A stretch of 64,000 nt of DNA from Protopterus annectens (lineage: Eukaryota > Chordata > Ceratodontiformes > Protopteridae), in assembly GCF_019279795.1 (NCBI RefSeq), contig NC_056743.1:930088694-930152693 (forward strand), written 5' to 3'. A program made the translations under genes and the position numbers. Positions 56,509-64,000 of this stretch are shown here, piece after piece; the first letter of the stretch is position 1, and each line of letters begins with the position of its first letter. Under the pieces are notes generated by a model, which was not told where the DNA came from, ran no database searches, and saw nothing but the letters and a program-made list of their open reading frames with translations.

Positions 56509-56522
56509 TTAAAATGTAAAGT
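56509..56522. repeat. TSD of PLE-C, right copy
   Basis: TTAAAATGTAAAGT, identical to the left copy. Confidence 0.9.
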
Positions 56523-56990
56523 GTTTTATTGCTTTATGACTTCCTACCAGCTACACAGTTCTGAGAAAACATCTGAGAGATATGCATTTCTCACACAGAG
56601 ATGTTAAAATTCTGTTAAGTTTCTGTTTAGCCTGGGAACTGAAGTCAGGTGACTAAGAGTGATGTCACCCAAGCTAACCCAGGAGAAAAATGTGATATTA
56701 ATTTAAGAACTCTCTCAGAGAGAGACTGTGCATTTTGTATTTTGTCTTGGACCTAGCAGGAACATCCAGTCATCATATCTGCTATTGCTTGTAAGTAAGA
56801 TTTAGGACATAGTATCTATTTTAGATATAGATAGAAATATAGTAAAGATTAGTTTAGATGTTTTCTGTATTTATTTGAGACTGTCCAGCAATGCTTTTTT
56901 AAAATATTTCCTGTGATTTTGAACTCTGAAGTAACAGTATTTGTTTTCTGAGTACTGTCTTGTTCTTTTATTATTTACTATTAAATATAG
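56523..56990. other. Unassigned 470 bp right of PLE-C
   Basis: No domain found. AGAACTCTCTCAGAGAGAGAC near 56705 is a small palindrome, followed by a T-rich TTTTGTATTTTGTCTTGG. Could be part of an LTR together with 48.35-48.81 kb; unproven. Confidence 0.35.
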
Positions 56991-58989
56991 TTAGCTGTCC
57001 TTGCTGCATTGAATATCTGCAAATGACAGCTAGTGCACTAGCTTACCCTATTTCCATCTTAATAAACAGAACTATTATAGAATGCACCATCCCTTCTCTT
57101 TGGAAAGTTTCACATATAATTCCATTGCATAAGGGTGGTAATTCAACTGAACTCACTAACTTTCGACCCATTGCCATACTTTCTCCTTAAGCAAAAATCA
57201 TGGAGAAATGTATCCACCAGCAGCTACTCAAACATCTCCTACAAAACAAGCTACTGGCTGACTGCCAGCATGGCTTTAGACCATTCCACAGCACTACAAC
57301 TGCTCTTTTATCCTTCTCTGGCTGTATTAATAGAAATCGAAATAACCTGCTTTCCTCTGTTCTCTTTATAGATCTCTCTAAAGCCTTTGACATGGTTAAT
57401 CATCAGTTAATGTTAGATACACTACAATCATTTTCCTTAGATACTCAGGCAGTCAAATGATTTAAGTCTTATCTAGGTAAAAGACAACAGGCAGTCCTCT
57501 GGGACAACAAACTATCTACTCAGCTCCCAGTCACTCTGTGTGTCCCACAAGGTTCTATTCTGGGATCTCTCCTCTTTTCTATTTTCATTAATGATCTGAA
57601 AACTACCCTCCCCCATACCACTTGCATACAATATGCTGATGACTCAACTTTAATCCGTGCCGCAGCCTCTTCAGTTGAACTCCAGTCCAGTACCCAAAGA
57701 ATATTTACCTTAGTTGAAAACTGGTTCCATCAAAGTTGTCTCCTCCTTAACCCAAAAGAAACTAAACTATTACTATTCACTCCCACACAGAAGTCTACCC
57801 ATATTAATTTCACAATTACATCAAATAGTAGTACTGTAATAGCACCCGACACAACCACCAAACTCTTAAGTGTAACAATTGATCATAATCTTAACTATGA
57901 CAATCACATAAACTTAACTATCAAAGCAGCTAATAGAAAACTTGGTTTCCTTTACAGACTTAAAGCCTTTCTTACACCCACTACCAGGACTACTATTGCT
58001 CAAACCCATCTAATCTCCACCCTACTCTATGCCTCCCCCATTTATACCAACCTATCCAAAACTAATCTAAACAAGCTGGCAACCTCCTTTAACATCATCG
58101 CCAGATTTGCCACTGGCTCCCCTTTTAGAACTCACCACTGCCAAAATCTGAACCAGCTAGGATGGCTGGAATTTCAAAACCAGATTCTTTTTCATCAACT
58201 TACTATCACTCACAAGGTCCTGTACCATCCCACTAAAACTCCTGTACTCTGTAATCTTATTAGTCCTTATACAAATCTCAAAACTCTACACTCAGCAAAT
58301 AAGCTACTAGTTGCCACCCTTAAATCCAACAACAAATCTGGTGATTGCCTGTTAACTAACTTTGTTGGAAATACTTGGAACAGACTTCCAAAAGATCTAA
58401 CTACCCTTATATCTACCCCACTGTTTAGGAACCAACTAAGAGTTTTCCTCAAATCCCAGTGGTTATGTACTTGTTCTAAACCTGACTGAGACCCTCTCCC
58501 CTTGCTAAAATACCTCAAAACTTCCTTAACACTGACATCCATTTCTTATTTCCTTCACTATTTGTTTACGTTCCTCTACATTGTTTTCTTCTTGTGTTAA
58601 CTCAGTATTTCCTGTACTCTATTAAACTACTTCTTAATAACTTGCCTTGTCAGAGTACTGTAATATGCCATGTCCTGTGAGCATCTATGTATATAAATTG
58701 TTTGATATTCAGCTATACTTTTCTTTTCGCTTTTTATGTCTAACCCACTACTCAATCTGCTATACCTGCTCTTCCATAGTTACATCTAATGCTCTTAATC
58801 TCTTTGCACCATCTCTAATATTATTTTATTTTTATTTTTTGTTCTTTCTCACTTTTTATATTTATGTCTCTTTCCATTTTTCCCCCTCTCATCTACTAAC
58901 TTAAAATTAAATATATTGTAAAGTGCTTTTTGACATTATTTGGTCTTATAATGTTTTTCTTAATGTAGATGCTTTGTATCTTTATTCAA
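56991..58989 (+). mobile_element. CR1/L2-superfamily LINE, 5'-truncated
   Basis: One frame encodes most of RT to the C-terminus (56996-58489), followed by a 500-bp 3' UTR that ends with TATTGTAAAGTGCTTTTTGACA, similar to 3' ends of L2-type LINEs (TTGTAAAGCGCTTTGA). It is distinct from the CR1 at 59-63 kb in protein and in 3' end. No TSD seen. Confidence 0.8.
56996..58489 (+). pseudogene. Reverse transcriptase of the CR1/L2-like LINE (two stops only)
   Basis: Readable motifs: IPLHKGGNSTELTNFRPIAI, then TAA at 57188; ADCQHGFRPFHSTTTALL; FIDLSKAFDMVNH (motif A); TGA at 57458, where Trp is expected before FKSYL; VPQGSILGSLLFSIFINDL (motif B); IQYADDSTLI (motif C intact). From 57461 the frame is open for 342 codons to a TGA at 58489 without any ATG, so it is easily missed. 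The C-terminal half has GNTWNRLPKDL, typical of Jockey/CR1/L2-type ORF2. Confidence 0.88.
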
Positions 58990-59115
58990 TTAAATTAATA
59001 CTGTTTTATAGGTTCATACTAGGCTATCTGCCCTAGGGCATTTATAAGCCTAACCAGAATGTGTTTGGCTTTCGCCACCCATTTTAAATTTATTTTGCTA
59101 TGCCCTTTTTCGAGG

Positions 59116-60640
59116 TTAGTATACTGTGCTTCTGTTTAACAGTGACACAGAAGTGATACCCGGGGTAAACCTACGGTCTCCCATCCACTCATCAAGATTC
59201 CTCTTGAAGAGAGTCAATGAGGGACTCTGCCCAACCTGGACTGGGATTTTATTCCAGAGTGAAGGGAGCCTCTGGGTTATGAATCTGTCCCTCCAGCATG
59301 TCCTATTTATTTCAGTGCTGAGGTTCAAGTCTCTCGAGCGTGTAGCTCGATGGGATTTGGATTTTCTGAGGTGCAGCATGTCCATTAATTCCGGGTTGGA
59401 CATGGCTTTATACGTCAGGCACAGATCGCCTCTGAACAGGCGGTATGCCACTGAGTAGAGCTCGAGTTTCTTTAACCGGGCAGCATATGGCATCTGTTTG
59501 AACCCTTTGATCCTCTTGGTGAGGTACTTTTGGGGTCTTTCCAGTTGCTGCAGGTGTCTGGTAAGGTACATCCCAAAACGGGCATTGTACTCAATTATGG
59601 GCCTGATGAGGGATGAGTAAAGAGGCACGATGACCTCCCCTGATCTAGATGTGAATCCCTTCATGATTAGGTGGGCTATAGAAAATGTTTTTCTAACCAC
59701 TTTGGCCACGTGGTTGTCAAATGAGAGATTGCTATCAACTTGGGTCCCCAGGTCCCTAATTACTTCTTCTGTACTTAATGGATTACAACCTATGTGGTAA
59801 TTTGTGGGCACTTTGTTTTTGCCAAAGGGGATGACTATACACTTTTTGGCATTTAGCTTGAGGCCATGGCTCTGGCACCAGTTGTCTGTTTCTATGAGGC
59901 CCTTTTGGAGGATGCTTGTGTCGGCTGGAGAGTCGATTATGGTGCCCAGTTTGCAGTCATCTGCAAACTTGGTCAGCCACAGTCCTTCCGTGTTGGCCTG
60001 TACCTCCGAGAAATATATACCGAACAAGAGAGGTCCCAGGACTGAGCCTTGTGGGACACCACTTGTAACTGGTTTGGAGTCTGACATGGCTCCAGCAATT
60101 CTAACCATGTGGGTTCTGTCCTTGAGCCAATTTGCAATCCATCTAGTGACATAGGGGTTTATATTTAAGCTGGTGAGCTTATCTATAATGCCCGAGTGGG
60201 GTATTGTATCGAAGGCTTTTGCGAGGTCCAGTTAGGCTGTGTGGACCACCTTCCCCTCGTCAATGGCCTTGGTGACTTTCAAAGAAATCAACCAGGTTTA
60301 AGAGGCAGGATCTGCCCTTAAAGCCGAACTGGGTAGGATCCAGTGTTTGTAGGTCCCCAATATCTTTATTTATGAGGTCCATGATGATCCTTTCCATAGC
60401 TTTGCAGACACCAAGCTAGTCAGGCTTATGGGGCGATAGTTTCCAGGATCCGTTGAGGCACCACCTTTATGGAGAGGGACCACTGTTGCTGCACGCCACT
60501 CTTTGGGCACATATCCTGTAGTAAGGCTGAGATTGAACAGTAGTTTTATGTTTGGGTTTAGCTCTTCTTGGAGTTCATGTAGGACGCAGCCCGGGACACC
60601 GTCTAGTCCCATTGATGCTGTGTTTTTTGCTTTGGAGAGG
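59116..60640 (-). pseudogene. CR1 ORF2, reverse transcriptase part
   Basis: 59116-60108 (330 codons) is continuous: TSGVPQGSVLGPLLFGIYFSEV (motif B), WLTKFADDCKLGTII (motif C intact), VIRDLGTQVDSNLSFDNHVA, LIRPIIEYN, and the C-terminal RLPSLWNKIPVQV. 60370-60612 carries VPKEWRAATVVPLHKGGAST and NYRPISLTS. The motif A region near 60.2 kb contains a stop (CAGTTAGGC) and a frameshift. Otherwise well kept. Confidence 0.9.
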
Positions 60641-60647
60641 GCGGCTC

Positions 60648-61907
60648 TTACCTGAGCATGTGAGATGTCAGGGGGGCAAGCACTCTGCTGGGATAGATAT
60701 ATGCCCTTTTGGTGGGGAAGGGGGGGGAGTTTGCGCTGAACCTGTCAGCTAGGATGTTGGCAATGTCTGTGGGTTTGGTGTATTTTTTGTCATTTTGGAC
60801 TAATTCTGAGCATATCTGGGAATTACCACCCAGGTTCCTAACATAACTAAAGAAAGCCTTGTGATTATCCTTAGTGTCCTGTGCAATTTTTCTCTCGAAG
60901 CTGGCCTTAGACTGTTTTATGTGTGCCCGTAGTTTTTTGCTAATACTGATCAGTGATGCCTTCCCTTTTTGGGATTTTGCTCTATCATTTAGTAGCTTCC
61001 TGCTTCCATTGTATAGTGTGTTTATGGCTGGGGTCCACCAGACAAGACGTCTGCCTTTGGAGGATTGGGTCTTGGTTTTATTTGGGATCGCATGATCCAT
61101 GCATTCCTGAAGGTGTTCATAGAATGTGTTTATAAAGGATTCTGCGGTCTGGGACGTATTTTCCACAGGCCTGGGGGCTTTGAAGGATTCCACCTCAGTT
61201 TTGAGGAGTGTGAAATTTGCTTTAGAGAAGTTTTTCACTGTGGTTTTCTGGGCAGGGGGTGGGATCGGGATGTGAATATCCAGTGAGATTAGTTTATGGT
61301 CTGATCTTACCAGTGAGGGATACACTTCTGGTCTGGAGCATAGAGTCCCCATGTTGGTGAAGATCAGGTCCAGTATGTTTTCCCCTCTTGTGGGAGTGGT
61401 AACAAGTTGTTCCATAGCATTTGAGTTTATAAATTCTAGGAACCTTTGGGCTAGGGTGTTGGAGCTAGAGTAATGCTCCCAGTCTGTTTGGGTAGTTGAA
61501 GTCGCCCAATATAATGGTGTTTGGAGAGACCTTCATATTTTCCAGTGTTCTCAGGAAGGCCGAGTGGGGTTCCTGGGTTTGGGAGGGTGGTCTGTAGCAG
61601 GCTATAAACTGGAAGGCAGTTTTACCCACTGTTAGTTGCACATGGATAGTCTCTGATGCTTCGTGCTTTGCCACCAACCTGGAGGTGTGGGTATCTTTGA
61701 TGAATATCGATACTCCCCCTCCTTTCGTGGTTCGGTCCAAGTTTTGGGCCGAAAAGCATGGTATGAGGTATAACCTGGTAATGCTGGGGTGCTCTCGGGA
61801 GCCCTGAACCAGGTTTCTGTTACTGCAAAGATATCGATGTTCACCATGCTAAGGAGAGTTTTGAGTGCGTGCATCTTGAGGTTTAGACTTCTGGCGTTGA
61901 GTAGCAT
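60648..61907 (-). pseudogene. CR1 ORF2, APE endonuclease and linker
   Basis: Three frames: 61632-61907 (LLNARSLNLKMHALKTLL, DIFAVTETWF with the metal-binding Glu), 61465-61740 (GGGVSIFIKD, IACYRPPSQT, IILGDFNYP) and 60648-61415 (LDLIFTN, LVRSDHKLISLDI with the catalytic SDH, then a basic linker). All APE catalytic motifs survive; only indels near 61.44 and 61.70 kb break the frame. Confidence 0.88.
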
Positions 61908-61936
61908 TACTCTTAGTTTCTTATCCCTTGTGATAC

Positions 61937-62911
61937 CTATGGAGGTGGGTTTGCCTTTTGAGCCTTGCCTAAAAAAGGCACTATGGGGGTAGCAAGAGCC
62001 TTTGCCAATATCCGAAAGCCCAGGGGTGACAGGTGCAAGCCGTCCCTAGCGAAGCATCGTGGCTTGTCGAGCATATCATCCCAAGCTGACAGGCATTGGA
62101 TCCCCTTTGAATGACACCAGTACTTAAGCCAATTGTTGAAATTGATCATCTTGTCTTCATACTGTGGCATCATTCTTGGTGAGGGTAAGATGCTACTCAA
62201 GGTCAGGGTCATACCGGCCTGGCCAAATGCTCAGAGAGCTCCTTTATGTCTCTTTTCATGTAGTCCAGGGAGGTACGTCTCAGATCATTCACACCAGCAT
62301 GGACAATGACTGAGTCATATTTGTACTTGCCTTGGAGTGACCTGAGTGCTTGTGTTATGTGGCGGATCCTAGCGCCCGACAGGCTGCTCTCAGTGACCCT
62401 CTCCTTGTTCAGCCTGGTGAGTGGGACGTCAGTGTGCCTGACGATAGAGTCACCTATTACAAGTGTAACAGGTGTGTTGTTTAGTCTTAAGGGCTGTGAC
62501 TGTTCGGCACAATGGCTTTGTGAGATATGTGTTGCACGTGTTTTGTTTTGGGGTAGCGGCTGCTTGGGTGTCTGCTTTGGAGGTCTCTGCTGCTTCGGCA
62601 GATCTTTATTTAGAGCCTCCAAGTATGTTTTTGTGTGATTATGTGTTTGGTTTGCTGTCGTGGTAGGTCTATGTGAGACTGGAATTGTAGTGAGTGCTGG
62701 TTTCCTTCTCCTCCTGACTGGTTATGCCAGTACTGAGTTGAGAGAGCTTAGCCTCCAGTTTGGCTATATGGTTGCATCTCTCACATGTGTTGGAATTTGT
62801 TGGGAGGAGGAGAGGGTTGTCTGTGTACATGAGGCAGTTGTAAAATTGCCTCAAGATTCCCAGATTCACCAGCTGGACCGGAGAGGAGATTGACAACTCA
62901 CCTTTGGACAT
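61937..62911 (-). pseudogene. CR1 ORF1 with coiled coil and SGNH-type esterase domain
   Basis: 62669-62911: CERCNHIAKLEAKLSQLST, a Cys pair followed by a short coiled coil. 62209-62622: LVIGDSIVRH (nucleophile Ser of GDS), ESSLSGARI and VIVHAGVNDLRR (GxND). 61937-62212: DGLHLSPLGFRILAKAL with the DxxH pair. Esterase domains in ORF1 are known for CR1-type LINEs and are thought to act at membranes or in particle movement. The catalytic set is complete across two frameshifts. Confidence 0.87.
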
Positions 62912-62940
62912 GCTAGAATAATATTGGGAATTCCTTAATT

Positions 62941-63085
62941 GAAAACCAGGGCCAGTGGGGAGTGAGAGTGTAGTGCTTTTAATTTTTAGTGCTGACTTAT
63001 ATAATTGCTTTAGTGAGCAAGTGCCAGGTAACTTAAGTGCAATGTGTTACAGGTAACTTAAATGCAAAAACGACAAACAGTAAAA
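62941..63085. other. Short gap between CR1 and DIRS-F
   Basis: CAGGTAACTTAA.TGCAA occurs twice (63028-63044 and 63050-63066). Nothing else recognisable. Confidence 0.5.
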
Positions 63086-63420
63086 AGAAGTTATGTCCTT
63101 ACCATAACGTTCCATGTGGAGTGTTCATCTCGCCTTGGTTATTACACATGGGTTCGGAGCCGATCCTCGGCTCCGTGCCGGCCGACTGCAAGCTCTGCAT
63201 CGAGAAGAAGCTCGAGGACATCTAATACCCACAATCCCCCTCTGCCTTTACCTCAGATCTAGTTTGCAAGCAAACCAGACATAAAGCACGCACACATGCT
63301 AACTATATACATAAAGTACATATATACAAACATACCAAGGGTATGAAAGTAACACTAATACTGCAACAGCAGAAGGAGAATACTCCAGACCAGGCACCAA
63401 ATCGAACGTTCTTCCTAAGG
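63086..63420. repeat. Left ITR of DIRS-F
   Basis: Starts with the ACCATAAC tip. It contains a GC-rich hairpin GGAGCCGA-TCC-TCGGCTCC at 63152-63172. The tip is mirrored at 63440-63490. Confidence 0.85.
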
Positions 63421-63429
63421 GTGGGAAGG

Positions 63430-63545
63430 GTGGGAGTGTAATAACCAAGGCGAGATGAACACTCCACATGGAACGTTATGGTAAGGACATAACTTCTTTA
63501 TGTGGGAGTGTTCAATCTCGCCTTTGTTCTTACACATGGGTAGCG
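63430..63545. repeat. ICR of DIRS-F
   Basis: AAGGCGAGATGAACACTCCACATGG...GGTAAGGACATAAC is the reverse complement of the left tip. After TTCTTTATGTGGGAGTGTTCAATC comes what should be the complement of the right tip. The junction CATAAC-TTC-TTTATG is again an imperfect inverted repeat. Confidence 0.85.
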
Positions 63546-63571
63546 TCCCTAGCTCCATGATCCTGAGGAAC

Positions 63572-64000
63572 TCAAGGGAGAATGTTCTTGAGCACAGTGG
63601 AACCAAAGGTTGCCCTATCCCTAGAAACCCTGTCCACTTTGTAATGAGAGATAAATGTATGTGGTTTAGCCCAAGTAGCAGCTGCACAAATAGTGTCTAG
63701 TGGTAAGCGAGCTGCGTGAGCCAAAGATGTAGAAACTGATCTGGTGGAATGTCCTTTGGGTTTTGCTGATAATGTTTGGTCAGGGGCTTCATAAACATAT
63801 GTGATACAGTCAGTTAGCCATTTAGAAAGAGTTCGTTTCGTAACTGCAAGACCCTTTCTGCTGTCAGCAAAAGCTACAAATAGTTGATCAGATTTCCTGT
63901 GATCTTTTGTTCTATCCAAATAAAATCTGAGTTGTCTATGGACATCCAGTTTGTGCAACATATACTCCAATTTATTAGAGTGGTTCTTAAAGAAGGTGGG
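63572..64000 (-). CDS. Tyrosine recombinase C-terminal part of DIRS-F (partial)
   Basis: The frame 63572-63970 (132 codons, running on to the right in another or the same frame) reads KLDVHRQLRFYLDRTKDHRKSDQLFVAF, SKWLTDCITYVYE, GHSTRSVSTSLA (intact HxxR), CAAATWAKPHTFISHYKVD (candidate nucleophile Tyr) and ends FGSTVLKNILP. No lesion is visible in this part, so it is the best preserved YR in the window. Role: integration of circular cDNA. Confidence 0.85.
   Translation of the reverse strand, partial: PTFFKNHSNKLEYMLHKLDVHRQLRFYLDRTKDHRKSDQLFVAFADSRKGLAVTKRTLSKWLTDCITYVYEAPDQTLSAKPKGHSTRSVSTSLAHAARLPLDTICAAATWAKPHTFISHYKVDRVSRDRATFGSTVLKNILP

Larger units (their letters stand above)
58990..62940 (-). 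mobile_element. Nearly full-length CR1 LINE
   Basis: Minus strand: ORF1 with an SGNH/GDSL-type esterase (61937-62911), ORF2 APE endonuclease (61465-61907), linker, RT (59116-60612) and a 3' end GGCTTATAAATGCCCTAGGG..GATAGCCTAGTA shared with the fragment at 15.0 kb. About 3.95 kb. The 5' end is close to 62.94 kb, or up to 63.05 kb. Confidence 0.9.
63086..64000 (-). mobile_element. DIRS-F, left end of a DIRS-like element (continues beyond window)
   Basis: Left ITR from 63086 (AGAAGTTATGTCCTTACCATAACGTTCC), ICR at 63430-63545 (its complement, joined to TTCTTTATGTGGGAGTG), then the YR C-terminus on the minus strand. Same architecture as DIRS-B, -C and -D. RT and gag lie to the right of the window. 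Confidence 0.88.

Overview
The window looks like non-coding DNA from a vertebrate with a large, retrotransposon-rich genome. An amphibian (caecilian or salamander) or a lungfish fits the mixture best: DIRS-type tyrosine-recombinase retrotransposons, Penelope-like elements (PLEs) with GIY-YIG endonuclease, Tx1/L1-like LINEs, CR1-type LINEs and tRNA-derived SINEs. The species cannot be fixed from sequence alone. I found no host gene; almost every long open frame belongs to a transposable element.

Layout. 1-2.8 kb: decayed DIRS-A (minus). 2.8-4.8 kb: a possible SINE and unassigned sequence. 4.8-13.0 kb: an inverted pair of PLE arms (PLE-A) enclosing DIRS-B (minus); the right arm carries a 384-bp MITE. 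13.3-13.6 kb: possible SINE. 13.6-30.3 kb: one plus-strand L1 (L1-A), opened successively by a CR1 fragment (14.3-15.1 kb), by DIRS-D (15.24-27.44 kb) and by a SINE (29.8 kb). DIRS-D itself contains a second complete DIRS (DIRS-C, 15.55-21.30 kb) and a palindromic PLE insertion (PLE-B, 26.4-27.3 kb). 30.3-31.4 kb: another L1 fragment. 31.4-38.0 kb: a long minus-strand L1 (L1-C) with target-site duplications (TSDs), a SINE and an internal scramble. 38.0-40.2 kb: unassigned. 40.2-48.0 kb: DIRS-E (minus), interrupted by a 5'-truncated L1 (L1-D, 44.6-46.7 kb) with a 17-bp TSD. 48.1-48.35 kb: the best SINE copy. 48.8-56.5 kb: PLE-C, a compound insertion flanked by a 14-bp TSD, made of an inverted partial copy, a tandem partial copy and a nearly intact full copy. 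57.0-59.0 kb: CR1/L2-like LINE (plus). 59.0-62.9 kb: nearly full-length CR1 (minus) with an ORF1 esterase. 63.09 kb to the end: start of DIRS-F (minus).

How the parts work. DIRS elements encode gag, RT-RNase H and a tyrosine recombinase (YR). Their inverted terminal repeats (ITRs) and an internal complementary region (ICR) let a circular intermediate form and integrate without TSDs; this architecture is directly visible in C and D, and partly in B, E and F. PLEs encode an RT and a GIY-YIG nuclease, and their repeated ends contain hammerhead-ribozyme cores. The most unusual result is that all three PLE insertions are inverted (palindromic) compounds. Two have clear 14-bp TSDs, so each entered as a single unit, and one side of each appears to carry about 20-45 nt of extra sequence.
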